From Numida meleagris (Eukaryota > Chordata > Aves > Galliformes > Numididae): 64,000 bases of DNA. The notes beneath the pieces are model-generated. The model was given only the letters and a program-made list of their open reading frames with translations. It was not told where the DNA came from and did not search any database. Below, in pieces: positions 1 to 13,503 of this stretch. Every line of letters starts with the position of its first letter. Positions within the stretch are counted from its first letter, which is position 1. The position numbers were made by a program, and so were the translations under genes. The stretch covers positions 7,189,009 to 7,253,008 of the forward strand of contig NC_034411.1 of assembly GCF_002078875.1 (NCBI RefSeq), read 5' to 3'.

Positions 1-1039
1 TACACTGCTGAAAAAAAGCTATGGAAGATGTATCCCAGTGAGGAAATATCTCTGCCAATACCAATGCAATTCGAGGAGCTCTTCAAAGGAGGCAGCATTA
101 AGTCTAAACCTTTAATTATATGCTCTGCTGTGGATGTCATCAGAAGGTGTGTGACCACACTGGGTATACTGCAATTGCTTCTATTGCAGAGAGGTTTGAC
201 GCAAAAGAAAGTCTTGGTCCTGGAAAGTTACAGAGCCAAGTCCCAAAACACGTCTCCAGATTAGAGAAGACGGTGAAACATCTGATGGTAACAGAGTCAA
301 AATTGCACTTGGCCAGATGCTGAGAAGAGATGCAAGCAACAATTTCTAGCAGGAGGTGAAAGCTCAAGTTTACAGTGTCACCATAATCAGAGATGTAGGC
401 TTCAGCTAATTTCTAGGCTAAGCCTGGGCCTCACCTACAGCAAGACAGTAGGAGCCACCCGATCTTCATTCCCTGACCCAACAGGCCAGGTCTGATCATT
501 CAAAATTTGGTCAGCTGCTCTGAAAATTTCTTGAGCACAATTCTAACTCAGCACAGCTCAGTGCAATTAGGTTCTTCATAGATGGATCCAAAAAATCTCC
601 AAAGCCAAACAGAAGTTCTGAATTGCCCCTGGTGATCTCTGCTTTGCAATAAACTACCTGCTTACTCAAAATTGTAGCTGTGGGAAACCAGCAGCAGCAC
701 TGGTGCTGACTCTGAGTAGCAATCAGGCTGAACACTAGGAAAATCAGAAATGAAAAAGGGAATGAGAATATGAGAAACACAGCTTTGTTGAAATTTCTTT
801 TCTCTTTTGATTCCCATAGCAGGCCTTGAAACATCTTTTCAGTGTTCCCAAAACAACACAAACAACTTCAGTAGCTTTGGTTTCTACAAATTTCTCTTAC
901 TTCTTCACCCTGCCCCTCCTAATTTTCCTTCTTTCCTTGAATAACCACGTACTTAACCCAGGATGACAGAACTAGAAAGCCAAACTTCCTCCAAGCCAGG
1001 AATAACCCTGCTCCCACCTTGCAAAGTTTTTCTACATCC
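1..1039. other. unique non-coding DNA, nothing recognised
   Basis: No gene, repeat family or RNA is recognised here. Open frames on both strands are at most 116 codons, overlap one another in conflicting frames and match no family I know. The stretch ends at a long poly-T run. Confidence 0.6.
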
Positions 1040-1063
1040 TTTTTTTTTTTTTTTTTTTTTTTT
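1040..1063. repeat. poly-T run (24 nt)
   Basis: An uninterrupted run of 24 T. No polyadenylation signal or recognisable element body lies next to it on the complementary strand, so I do not call it the tail of a retrocopy. It should be length-variable between individuals. Confidence 0.9.
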
Positions 1064-1079
1064 GTCATGCAAAGGAATG

Positions 1080-2500
1080 AGCATCACACAATAGAACCTG
1101 AAATTCCATACTTCACAAGTTAACTTTGTTTGCTGCTATTATTTATACGCAATTCCAACAGCTTATTAACTTTCAATCACCGTAACCATTTAGTGGAATC
1201 AAGAAGAAAAAGCAATGCTTCAACACTTCAACAATGAGGATCAAAACTGATGTATAAATGTGCGTATCACTTTAATGTAGCCAGTCCTATATATACACAT
1301 AATTTTGTGTGATTTATGTCCCTAATTAGATTCCCATGGCAACATTCTTCAGCTAACAATGTGTATCATAATCACCTTTTCTTCATACAAATGATTTCCT
1401 TAACTTTGCATGCATAACTTAGCAGCTTTTATTTTTAAAACTCATGTTAACAGTTTCTCTCTTGTTACCAGTAGGGGTGCTATGATAAGAAACTAATTTG
1501 CTGTAAAAATTACTCATTTGTCAAATAAGCATTAAAATAATTGTTCCCCTTTTGACTGTTACCCTGCTGTTTCCAGTCATTTTCAAAAACTAAATTATTT
1601 ACTCATTTGAAAGTTCAGCTGTGCATATTTTAATTGATATTCCCTCACAGGACTCATGTTGTTAATGACAATAATTAACCCAAAATGGCTGCTAAATAAT
1701 TATGCTGAATAGATACGAAGTATTTGTGCCGAAAGTAAAATCAGCATTTGAGAAACCATCAAAACATACAACTTTCCTATTTTATGGTAAAGCTTAGTAA
1801 TAGTTCATAATCAAATTAAGGATGAAAAGGAAAAATGTAGATTACACGCTTTGATGCAGAATATTTTATGTTTCCAATATAGCATGGTATTCTAGCTAAC
1901 AATGAGTACTCAGTCATTTTAATAAATCCCAAGTATTGCTATTCCAGATAGTAATATAAAGTATTCTCGTGAAGTCAGTGCAGTTAGGAATGTGGTAAAC
2001 TATCCATTAATAACATTTCCGTGCCATCTATCTCCCGCATTTCATTCCAAGGAATCAGACCCCTGTAATAATTTATAGCTTATGGAATTAATGCTGAAGG
2101 CTCTCTTCTGGCAAGTGTTGTTGATTTCAATGCTAATAGCTGAAAGCTATTTAGACCCAGCTTCTTTCTCTGGACACATCACAGCCCAGATGCATTACCG
2201 ACCTATTGTTTGTGCATCCATTTATACCAGAACAAAAATGGTATCATTTTTTATTTAGCTCCTTTACTTGTCAATAGTGCAAGTTAAGAGGGCAGCAAGC
2301 TCCGTATTGCTAAATAAAGAGACAGGATAGGCTTGTCTGCAAGGGAAACAATCTGAGTTAACTAAGGATGTGATTTTAATGTGGGTTTCTATATACAACT
2401 ATATTAAGCCCATGTGGACTCACTCATTCAGAATTAAAATAGCCCTAATTCACTTTAATCTAATTCACTTCCAAAGACCACAGAGGGGTTTAAAGTTGTT
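1080..2500. promoter_or_regulatory. AT-rich candidate conserved non-coding block
   Basis: Strongly AT-rich unique sequence without simple repeats or mobile-element signatures and without long open frames. It contains many ATTA/TAAT homeodomain cores, for example around 1630, 1670, 1690, 2005 and 2070-2090. The part from about 1990 to 2470 looks least decayed. This composition is typical of long-range enhancers in developmental gene deserts. Conservation was not tested, so the regulatory call is inference. Confidence 0.3.
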
Positions 2501-4089
2501 TAATCTATTTGAACAGCTCATTTGAATCCACATGCCTGACTGTCCCCACAGACACCCACTCAGACAAACAAAAACCCAATAAAGCAGCAGTGAGGTTAAG
2601 AGCATGTTGGCAGAAAGTTTAACTTCATGGCTTTTTGACGGAAAATTTGGTTCTTAACTACACCATTTCTTTGAAGAAGGCGCTGACAACAAGTGCTCCT
2701 CAATTTCACTTGGAAACTATCTTCCCTTTCTGAAATGCTGCTGTAGTGCTTCTTGGTGGAATGCCCCCACTCCCACAGCCTGCAGCCCGAGCAGCTGGCC
2801 CAACACGCTGTGGGCTGGGACAACCACGTGCCAAATAAAAAGTAGAAACCCAGGTGCATCAGACAACATGTACTCTTGCTCCTGACCAATTTTACTATTT
2901 TAGACTAAAACATTTTTGGCTTTTGATTTGTTATGGAAAATTCGTGATTTTGCACTGGGAAGTACCCCTTGTTCCTCCCTTTTCTCCTGCCCTAAGGTCA
3001 GTCTTACTTGAAAAGGCCTTTTCCCATAGCTCACACCAATACAGAAACCCCAAGTCAAAAGGTTTGGTGGTACTGGCAACAAAATATTTGTCATCAGTTT
3101 GGAAACAGCCCCTCTATCATCTGTGTTCTAAGCTCTTCTACAAAGGACATGTCCAAACTCATGGCTTAAGAGTCACCAGCTCCTTACATTTTGCTCTGTT
3201 ACAGGAAAGGGCAGGCTTGAAGGAGCAACAGGATCTGTGATCACAAGCTCTGCAGATGATACACAGTGTATGCTGGTCGTATTCCCAATTCAGTACAAGG
3301 ACTGGGTTTTGTAAAACAAATTGATTCTCTACGGGTGTGAAGTTTTCAGATTTGAGAAGCAAGCAATATGCCCCCCTCAGAAGTGTGTTGCAGATTAAGC
3401 ACAGGTATGTTGACAGCCTTTGCAATCTTGAGTTTGTTCCCTCTCTTAGATTCAAAGACCTTCAAAGCAAGTGTATTTCTACCTTTTGTTGCAAAAGAAA
3501 GCACAACATCCTCACCTTAGTGAACTGCAGAGCTTCCAAAAAATAAGCATATTTTAAAAAAAAACAGGTTTGGTGCTTTTGTGGAAGTAATACCTAATGT
3601 TTGAATGCTTTCAGTCAGTAAAAGGCTCCATGGTTGCAATTTAAATCCTAGTCAGAGAACGTTAATATGAACACATCTGTCTTACTCACTTAAATTGCCT
3701 CCACAGTTCTTGTACGTTTTCACAGGCACCTCTGGGGGTTTGCATGTGTAATCAGCAGCATTCAGAACTCCAGCATGCCGCTCTGTGAGTTTGGCTCATT
3801 TAGAGCTACCTTCCACATCTACTAAGTCACATTTTGGAGCTGGAAATTGAATACAATTAGCCAACAGATGAAGAGCACATTTATGAAAAAAAAAGAACTT
3901 TCTCTTATTAATTGCTCAGTCTATTGCCGTCTGAAAAATAAGCACAAGCTATTACTGGCACCAGATGACTCCCGGTTTTCACCGGCCAGCAAAGCTGCAT
4001 CTGCAAGTTCAGTGAGATCAGTAAACAGTGTAGGTTAAGTAACTGGTTACTAATATTTTCCTTAAGCTACAAAATTTTTAAACAAACAA
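2501..4089. other. unique non-coding DNA, nothing recognised
   Basis: Intermediate base composition with no element recognised. A 128-codon open frame on the plus strand (2854-3240) is crossed by two minus-strand frames and has no identifiable domain, so I treat it as chance. Confidence 0.55.
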
Positions 4090-4620
4090 CAACAACTGTG
4101 ATCGCAGTAACTTTCCAGAGGTTAACAGCATGCAGGTGGTCATTTTGAACCAAACGCAAAACAGACGGCTGCAGCATTATAAAGTGAAGATCTCAGCTAA
4201 GTTTGGTTCAAGAACTGGGTCTTCCTTTTCAAAATCCTCCGCGATACAACCCAAATGTCAAAATGACAAAAATAAGGAAGTATGTCATAGACTAAACATT
4301 TTAATGCCCTTTCTGGCTCACTTTTGCAGGCTAAAGTGTCTGCGTTGGCCACATTTGATGGCATCAGTACTTACGAGTGGCTGCATGCATGAGTTTTTAA
4401 TAGCTGAAAAAAATGGAGATGGCCCATCAAGTACTTTTCAATCGCTGCTTGAACCATTCTGTGGGCTTTGACTTTAAACCCCTGGCACGAAACATTTTAT
4501 GTTTCAATTATGATGCCACTTGGCAGACTTTGTGAGATAGCTCCAATTATCAGTAATAAGATACTGAACCGCAAACAGGTTCCAACCCAGCTAGCCTGTG
4601 GTATGAGCGATCGGGAAAGA
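4090..4620. promoter_or_regulatory. candidate conserved non-coding block
   Basis: Unique sequence with no repeat signature, several ATTA cores, E-box-like sites and rare CpGs kept within AT-rich DNA. A 113-codon plus-strand frame (4130-4471) shows no domain. I regard the block as a possible enhancer-type element on composition only. Confidence 0.2.
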
Positions 4621-6272
4621 AGCACTCCCACTAAGACTTTTTAGCAAAATGATTTCCAAAGGCAGGCACTCCCTTCTGGGGCCTCCTGCCCACCCACACA
4701 CTGGGCGAGAGGCACGGCACGAGTGAGTCCATGCCGCAAACCCATAGGCATGCAGGAGATGCCACCACGAGCATGGGGCACAAGTGGAAAATGTCGCAGG
4801 ACTGCAACTTGCCGTGTATACGTACGAGCAGCCGGCGCTTGGACTCCATGGAAAAGCACCAGCAGTTCTGAAATTTGACACGACTCAGAGGTTCGCATTC
4901 AAATTGAGCAGCCGCCAGTAAATAAATATAAATCCGTTGTCAGGGTGTTTCGTAATGACTAGCTCCTTAAAGCTAGTTATACTCATCCCCCGATGAAGCA
5001 ACATCCCTCTAGGTACAATTACTTCTCAAGCTGCAACACCATCTCCCAAACTCCTGCACTGCAGCTTAACCCAGAGATGAGTCACAGGTGGCTCCAGTGC
5101 TCTTGTGTACAGTGGGGAGGTCAGGGCACATGCAACACGTCCTCCAGTGGCTGCTTGAAACAAAGCAGGGGCAGCGCTGAGGCTAGAGACCCCTCATATA
5201 CATAAATTACAGCAGGGTGATACAAGATTCCCACCCATTGCACTGAAACACATGAAGATGTTCTTTAGCTGTGCTGTTTAAGACAGACGTTTGCTTGGCA
5301 TGCGTGTCCCACCCCCTCCCCATGGCCGTGCAGCCCTGCGTGGGATCATTGCTGCACATTGCAATGCAGCCTTCCCCTTGCTGCTGGCACCAAGGCTGTG
5401 CCCTCGTCCTTCTGCTTGGCTGCAAGTTTTCAGGAAGCTTATAGGAACTTCATTAACTTCGTAAAATCTGGTTTAAATTGGCCAGTTGGGGAGTGAGTCG
5501 GGAAAAAAAAAACAAGCCCTTAACACACTTATGAGATCTTCTACTTCTGCAAACCCTCAGTCAACTGAGTAATTAAACAATTAAACAGTGAATATTTTGA
5601 ACCTCTTAAAATGTGAGTTAACCTGTGGTACAGTGAATGTCCATTATTAGCCCTTCCTTTTCCCAAATACAACTGTTTTCTTTGCCATTTATTTGCTCAA
5701 AATGCCTCTAATCTGAGCTGGAAGGAGATGCTCCTCCAAAAACCAGCCATGCTCTCACCACCAAGACCCTGAAGGAATAAAATGCTGTGTTGCACCTGAA
5801 GCACTGGAGCCTTGATTCCTTAGTGGTATGATGATTCTGTTCACTTTGGCTTCAGATCCAATGCATGTAGCTACGGACTGCACACCAGAAAGAACACTTT
5901 TCAGACCCTCCAGCCTCACCCTGCGTTACCTGTGGGTGATGCATTACAAAAACAAATGCCAGAAAAGCGCATATCCGAATAAAAAGTATAGTATTTCATA
6001 ATTCGATTTAAATCAATTATACCATCTCTCACTGGAACGCTCATAAGCTTCAGAAATAAAAAATATATGAGTGGAACCAGCTGCTCCGAATACTCTTTCC
6101 TTGGGATAGATTACACTTGAACTCAATCAGCTTTCTTTTGCAACACATTGTTGTCATGCAGCATCAGAGCAGAGAGCACATAGTGCTGTATGAGTTATCA
6201 CAAGGTAACCCGTTATGGATGGGGGAAAAAAAAAGGGTAGATAAAAATTCTTTCCCGCAATGGTTGACTAAA
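4621..6272. other. unique non-coding DNA, nothing recognised
   Basis: GC-richer at 4640-4870 and 5050-5420, AT-rich afterwards. Three overlapping minus-strand frames at 4591-4898 simply reflect the local lack of stops in GC-richer DNA. No gene, RNA or mobile element is supported. Confidence 0.5.
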
Positions 6273-6276
6273 CCCT

Positions 6277-6296
6277 GAGGAATTAATTAATTCCTC
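6277..6296. repeat. perfect 20-bp palindrome with TAATTAATTA core
   Basis: The 20 bases equal their own reverse complement. After one mismatched pair on each side, CCC on the left pairs with GGG on the right, so the inverted repeat extends over 6273-6300. The AT core holds overlapping TAATTA motifs, the arrangement bound by paired-class homeodomain dimers. Cruciform formation or dimer binding are both possible. Confidence 0.85.
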
Positions 6297-6300
6297 TGGG

Positions 6301-8243
6301 ACTGACAGGGAAACTGAGGTAGTTATTGGCACTCCAGCAAAATCCATTGATTTAAGGCTATTTACTCCATTGCGTAATTTTCCTGATTCGTCCCAGCCTG
6401 CAGTCCTCTGTGCCCAACAGCACGGAGGTCTGCAGTGTCTGAGATGAAGAATAATTACAACTGGAGAAGCAAATGCAACCAAAGCTTCGTGTTCTTTAAT
6501 CTCCAAGCATAATGCATGCGTAGATTTTGGCATCGTTCTTAAAATGATTGTTTGCAACTAAATACCGTATCTCAGCACTCAGATACCACGATGACTGATC
6601 TTTTCATAAATCACGGTAAATATATATGGCCAAATCCTGGCCCTACTGAACGGCACAGGAGCACTGCCAGCCACTCTAAGGGAGCCAGGGATCGACACAA
6701 GGGTTTTGCAGCAGCCCGTGCCATCCAGTTCTTTGGTTCTTTTTTCAGTATTTTCAATTCTTTTTCCCTTCAAGCTCTCTTTTCTCATCCAGCATCTCCA
6801 GTATGGCTGTGCCGAGATGCAACTGCACAATGAGCTTCTAGCCAAAGTATATTAATATGAAAACACCTCTGTTAAAATAAAATACAATTCTAGCTCCAGC
6901 TGACAAAAGCAACTTCTGGCTTCAATTCACTCTGCTGGGCTGCCCACAGCCTTCACTCATGAGGCAGTGGCTGTTTTGACGTCTGCTAAAGGACCGGTTA
7001 TTGCACAGAGCAGAAGGGAACACTCATACTGGGTTTGTTCCACGGCATTCCCAGGAGGAGTTCTCCGACAACCTTCTTATAAAGGTAAAAAGCCCATTAA
7101 CCTAGGCAAGGAAGAACTGCCAGGCAGCAGTAGGCAAAGAAGGCAGCAGAGGGCATTAAGCACCATCAGAACAATCTCTAATATTGTTTTTAGGATTTGT
7201 ATTATTTTAGAGCTTATTTTGAAAATATTCAGAGACTAAGTAAAGGAAAACTCCACCTCTCCATTTTATTTAACATTTTCCTTAATGAAGTAATAATTTT
7301 CCAATGTAGCTACTTGTGCAGCTCCCCTTATCATACCGTCCAAGTATCTTACATTCCTCTGTAGATCTACATGTGCAATTTCCACTTAAAGTAAGCAAAT
7401 ACCTCATTTTACAGCCAGAGTACTGAGACAAAGAAAGGAAAAGAATCTGTGATCTTAAAGACATAACGTTCACATATCTGAAAATAAGATTATTTTCACA
7501 GCCACCACATGCTTAACTTTCACTGTCTCCAATAATTTGTAATGAAAAAGTAGGTATCGTGCAATAATTAGTGACTTAGGGAGAGTCAAATGAAATACTG
7601 ATTTATCTACTAACAGGCTATCAAACTCTGCTTGCATTAATATACTTACAGGTTTGCATCCATAAGTTGTCAAGACTAGAAATGTGTTTGTATAGGATTA
7701 ACAATGTCAAATTAAGATGTATGACAAGACAGCAGCTTCTATAGCTTGACAATAAAAGCAAAAATGAAGACATAAATCCGAACGGTCTTGTGAATGAAGA
7801 GAGAAAAGGAGGAGGGAACAGAAAAAGACAGATTGAAAGAAAGGAAAAATGAGCTACCATTCTCTTTAACAAGAGGTAGAGCGAGTTAAAAACGTGATTT
7901 CCTTCTTGAGAAGATTGAAAATATAGATCCTATTGCTAAACCAGTCCTATTGCTAACACATTCAAGGTAATCACTAACAAACAAAAGGACAAGAATAGAT
8001 TATTACAACTCTTAACCAAAATACGTCATGGAGAGGGGAAGTGAAATTTCTGAATTTTCAAGGATTACTTCCCCAAAATGCACATCTGACCTGGTTATTG
8101 CTGTAAGATCAGGCACAGCTGAGTTAAAGTGGAAAGAGAGTTCCACAAAACAAGCTTCAGGTTTTCATAAACAAAGACATTAGTTGAATGTGTCCTTGAA
8201 TTTAACTGCATGGACCTCCAAACTCTCTGTTGTAACACTTTAG
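6301..8243. other. unique non-coding DNA, one possible old repeat arm
   Basis: Nothing coding is supported. At 6628-6650 a short segment resembles one arm of palindromic repeats I recall from reptile and bird genomes, but the partner arm is not seen. The remainder is AT-rich unique DNA. Confidence 0.45.
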
Positions 8244-8257
8244 ACAGCTGGGGGCAC
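8244..8257 (+). promoter_or_regulatory. weak CTCF-like motif
   Basis: Compared with the vertebrate CTCF core CCASYAGRKGGCRS, 12 of 14 positions match. The mismatches are position 1 (A for C) and position 6 (T for A). The flank continues with TAT after the core. Chance matches of this quality are expected in 64 kb, so this is only a candidate; it lies on the plus strand. Confidence 0.25.
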
Positions 8258-9552
8258 TATCCAATCCAAATCATACAAAAAATTGTTGGATAGATGTGGA
8301 CTTCCTCTTCAAAATTCCACCCTATTCCAAATCTCAGCACTGGACGTTTTGCCTTTCGCAGCATCCAAGTGAAACACCCCACTGGCTCAACCGAGTTGTG
8401 AGCTCCAGCCCTGTTTTCAGTGCTAGAGGTAGCATTCAAGGACCATATGGCAGTAGGTGAAAGCCAATGAAAACATTGTATTTCCTTAGAAAATAACAGC
8501 AGAGGACTGAAGAATATGGTCCAGAGCCAAGCTGCAGAGGAAGAAGCATTACTAAAATCACCACATAGATTTCATATCCCTTCAGGTTCCTCACATTAGA
8601 ATACGAGCTATTGAACTTTCTCCTGGTCTGGAGACTAATGGGAACTAAGCTTTCACCCATTTTGCCAAAGGACCTGCAAAGTTATTTATATGACTCTAAA
8701 AGCAACTCCTCTCCTATTCATATGACAGAACACTACACAAATGAAATAAGATCAAGAGTGCTTTCAGCATACCTCTTAAATACATACTGCAGAAGGAACA
8801 CGTGAGGATCAGCCAGACCATTACAAATAAAGTCTCATTCAGGAGTCTAGTCTACCAAAGAAGAAACTGAAGGTGAGGCTGAAAGCTGAACTAGGACCTA
8901 CTGGAAAGGTAGATTTTTTTTTACTTTTATTTTTATTTACTCTTCCCTTTTGTCATCCTCCAGGAAGTGGAAAAGCAGAGAAGCTCCCTGAACCCCACAC
9001 TTTGTATTCACCAGCCACCATGGGAAGTTACGTCAAACGTTTCCAGGGCCCTCAGGAAGCTGATGAAATTCAAAAATAAATAAAGCACACAACTTTATTG
9101 AGGTCGGCACAAGCCCAGAGACTTGCAAGTTGCATGTCACCGTTAATCAAAGTGACTGTGCCAACATGATTAGAATATCCACAATGCCAAGCCAATCAAG
9201 CAGCTAACCGAGTGAGACCACTGAGCAGATCGCAAATACCACTGGAGTTGTACATTGTCTCAAAAGATTATCACTGCAGTTGTTCAAATTCTTGTGACCA
9301 ACAAGGGATTCCATTGACTCACTGCTATTGTGTTTCTGCAGCTCAACATTATGTCCCATGCATATTCTGGAGCTCCATAGCACCACATGTGTATAACAAT
9401 GTGCCGCACTTAATTAAATATCTTTGTGGTAAAAGAAGTACCAAAAATATTTGCACAATAGCAGAATGCCAACCAAGCACTGGACTACATTAGAGCAACT
9501 CATTGGGTGTCATTCCAAAACAGCATCTGCCATGGCCCCAGGAAGTAACTTT
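8258..9552. other. unique non-coding DNA, nothing recognised
   Basis: Mixed composition with no open frame above 93 codons. Around 9079-9108 an AATAAATAAA stretch is followed by a short T-rich segment, but no transcript unit upstream supports calling it a polyadenylation site. Confidence 0.5.
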
Positions 9553-9577
9553 AAAAAAAAAAAAAAGAAAAAAAAAA
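9553..9577. repeat. A-rich simple repeat
   Basis: Fourteen A, one G, then ten A. No clear retrotransposed body lies to its left. Confidence 0.85.
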
Positions 9578-12500
9578 GACAAGATTTTTCTGAAAGATCA
9601 CAGCTTTTAACATACCAAGGCAACTTCAAGAAGAAATTAACATACGACTCACCTCCCTGAGGTCTATCCCATGGTTTCATTATCTGTCGAGCGGAATCCC
9701 TTCTTGCAAAAGTAGTTTGAAGTGGCCCCTCCATTCACGTGCCGTGCTCAACACTCAGCGAGTCTCCATGTATGTACAGTTTTGTCAAAAAAGAGGAGGA
9801 AGGCAGGACACCATTTAAGAAGAAAACAAACAACCACCTCCACACTGCGGATGGAAAGGCCAGGACAAGCCCATACAAATCAGAGAGGGCTAGCAGAGAG
9901 GACGGTCACTCTTCATGCGTTCTTAATACTTTCCCATGAAAATTATGGCCTGCACCTGGGGCACAACAATCAGATGCTCTGGCATAGGTCACGGACGAGA
10001 GGATCTCCTGCTAGTTCAATAGCAGTGGTTTCTTAAATAATCTCAAAACAATGAATAGCATGCAGTCACTTCTTCCCCGTAGGATTTGGGAAGGAAAAAA
10101 AGGCCCGCTCCTTAGCTGCTGACCTCCTCCTGGAAGCATCGCTGCGGACGGAGTGGAGCATCCTCTGCAGAGCACAGGAGCCAGGCATGCTGCAATGAAA
10201 ACAACAGGCTTAGCTGACAACCTGGGAAGGAATTACGGAGGAACCCTGTCCAAAAGACACAGCTTGGGCTCCTGACACAACTAAAGAGGCAGACGTAACT
10301 TCTGACACTGACAAGTGCTGCCTGTAATACCAGATGAAGGTAAGAGATAAGAGGGAAACCCTCTATACATCAATCATGTCATAGAAAGAAGGCATCACGT
10401 GCGGCAAGGATCTAGGCTGAGTGCAAGGTTAAAAGAGAGGGAGTGCAGCGTTAGGTTTTTCCTTGGATAATTGAAGGGAAGGAAGCAGGCAGGTCTGTGT
10501 TTTCCAGTTAAACAAAGTCCTGACAGAAAGCTGCATGTGCAAACAGAGGGTGCTCTAACATCAGATTTGGTCTGCTGGAGGACAGGCAGCAGCGAGTGGG
10601 AGCCCTGTGGGGAAGGATGGGTCACTGGGGTGGCTCCTTCCCCTCTTCTCTCCCAGGCAACGATGTGACACAAGCCTCTCCATGTTGGGCAAGGATGGCA
10701 CTGAGAGTATTCCTGCTATTCTCTCTCCTGTATGTTGGTTTTTTTTTTTTTTAATTCATCCTTTATCTACTTTTTTTTTCTTCTTTAAACTCAAGAGGGC
10801 AAAAAGAGTAGTTAGTTTAGCAAGAGAGCACTGCACTGGGAAATTTCAAAGTCCTGGGATGGGCTGACAAACAAGGTATGAGGACCCTTACAGACCAGAT
10901 GCAGAGCGCAGACACGCCCCAAGCCACAGTGGGTGCTAGCATACAGGTTGGCCTTCCTCTCCAAAAATAATAGTCTTTCCTCTGTCTGCTCATCAGACAC
11001 CAAGGGAAGACCCCAGCTGACAACGTCCACTCTCCTGCTGACATCCATGTGTCTGGTGTGGTAACTATTTGCCACCACTGCACTGTTAAAAAGCCTAAAA
11101 TACAGCAGTGAGAATCAAGTTCTTCATGATTAAAAAAAAAACCACAAGTAGCTAAAAGGATGGATATAAAAGAGTGAAACTTCACAGTTTCTTTGTGGTC
11201 CCTCACTTTCATAGAGACAGAGCATCCTGCTCACGCTGCTCTACAAAAGCATCCAAAATACACAAAACTTGGGGCAAACGTCTCAAACTTTAAAGCATGA
11301 CTGAAGTTTGCCAAGGAAGGTGAGCTGTGCATGCATACACAACAAACTCTGCGACCCTCAAAGCTTTCTGCAGGTATTCAAGGGACCCTTTCAACTTTCA
11401 TTCACTTAAGCAAAACATTGCTGAATCAACTTTAATCCTCTGGTTTACAGATACATCCACAAAAGAAAGGGAATTCGCAGCTTAGATCAAACACATGCAG
11501 GAAAGGGAGCTGTTTAACATCACTAAGGATTGCACCCTATAATTATTGCATCAGAGAGGCTGGATCTTTCAGCACAGCTTTTGCTTTAAAAAAAGAAAGG
11601 AAATAAGGAACTTGATTCAACTGTTCTTGTCTCAATCTCATCCACAGTTTCATGTTAAAACTAAAACAATAACAGCAAGTACCAATTTACCAACCACTGT
11701 TTCAGGAGCTCAGACTGTCAGAAGACTATACACAATGAAAAGAGGTGATACCGCCAATGCGACATCAAAAATGTAGAGCAACCTAAGGCAGCTGTACAAC
11801 AAAACATAAATATTTTTTACCTTTGCACTTGCAAAGCCACAAGAGCATGCTGAAACCTGGAGAATTCTTGAGGAGTTCAGCGCAAAACATGGTCTTTGAC
11901 AGTAAGACCCTGAACATCCTCCAGACTCATCAACCTCCACAGAGCATACTCTGGGCAACACAGAGTGCCTGTGCTTTCTGAAAATGCACTCACTGTACCA
12001 GCAGGAGGTGGTTTTCCAAGCAGCCTTAGCTCCAGAAGGCCGAGTAAGGTGTCTTGTCAATATAAAATAGATGTCCAGAAAGGCACGCAATCCAAATTTG
12101 GGAACTTCAAATATAAGCAAGGCTTGGTACTTCCATTCTTGATGGCAGCTTGAGGTTCAAAGTCAATGCCAGACTACTGTAAATTCTCTAATCGAAAAGG
12201 AGAAAATCTCTGATTCCAGTTACCACTGAAGTTAATCAACTGCTTTACCAGAAGTCACCAGAAAGCCTACACGATGTGTACAGTGCGTTCAGCATCAGTT
12301 TACACACAGCTGTAGGATTTGTGTTAATAGGAAATATCCTCACATCCCGATAACCTCCACGATGAACAGGAAAATAGAAGAAAGCTTGCTCCTATGAAAA
12401 CCAATGGACTTTTGCTAGCAACTTCGCTAGAATAATAACCTCTGTTGCATTAAAATCCCAGCGATGCAGTTCCTCTGTGCCCTTGAGAAACCCCATTCAC

Positions 12501-13503
12501 TTTTAGCAGCAGAAGCATTTAAGACCTACAATATAAAACAATTGACTTTTGAATGCAGGTTGCTTCATTTTAAAACATTACTGCTCTTTGATGTTTATCT
12601 GTTTAAAAGAGTTTATTGCAGCTAATTCGCAGCAGGAGTGCCCTGTGGCATCCTCAAAAATTATATTAAAAATATAAAAGATAAGAAAGGAAAACATCAT
12701 AATTATCTAATCTAATTTTTTATGGCTGCACAGCTAAAATTAAATCCTAATTCTGTAATGTATATGCATTGAACTATTTCTGACACATACCGAAAGCATG
12801 AAGCCATCACACACAGGCCTTTTTATTGGAAAGTCTGACAAACTGAAACAGCAAGAGGCCCAATCCCATGTTAGTTAGGTTTCAACTTTATTTAGAAAAT
12901 GAGCTGCAAGGATAAGCCAGAAACATATGGATGGAAGGTTGTTATCCACAAACAGAACAAATGTGCAAATGGCATTTTTTGATTTACTTGAAATAATGTT
13001 ACAGCAGCTGCTGCAGCCGCTCCCCTGCACCTCTTACATTAAATTCATTAATGACCAGAAGTTGCACTTTCTGTAACAGCATTTTGTTCCACTTCCTTGT
13101 GCCATCCAATGGATGTCAGCAGCAACTGCGTGCCCCAGCAAACCTATAGGTGAAGTGCTCTTCCTTCAGTTGAAGGAATTGTTAGATTATCTACTCCAGA
13201 AGCAAAGCCTGGGGAGATAGGGTAATTCTAAAGGATAGACCAGAAACATGTGTTCAAGACCCTTTTTTGTACTAAAACAAACAAGAATTGATTCAACAGA
13301 TGTTGAAAAGTCTTCTCTGAATGCCACAGTCTGAGACCGACACATTGTGATTAGCACAGAATCTTCCCAGCACGAGGAGGGTTAAAAATAAAGACTGCCT
13401 AACATTACGGAAATATATTCACAAGGAACCAAGTTCCTTGAAGACAAGAGACAAAACAGCCTTGGTTTAAACAGCTTGAGAATGCTAGAGCTAACCTGAG
13501 AAT
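9578..13503. other. unique non-coding DNA with a T14 run
   Basis: A poly-T run of 14 lies at 10739-10752 with a second, shorter one near 10771. Open frames of up to 136 codons (11710-12120 minus, 10817-11212 minus) have no domain or splice context I can identify. Sequence from about 12530 to 13060 is AT-rich with GCAGCTGCTGCAGC-type E-box repeats near 13003-13018, which could be regulatory; this is not tested. Confidence 0.45.

Noticed and set aside
1040..1063. Poly-T as the tail of an antisense processed pseudogene
   Set aside because: No polyadenylation signal, target duplication or recognisable gene body adjoins it.
1460..1480. CTCF-like CCAGTAGGGG segment
   Set aside because: The GGC part of the core is disrupted (GTGC instead), so it does not fit without a gap.
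6628..6650. Single arm of an old palindromic repeat
   Set aside because: Only one arm resembles the remembered pattern; no partner arm lies within 200 bp.
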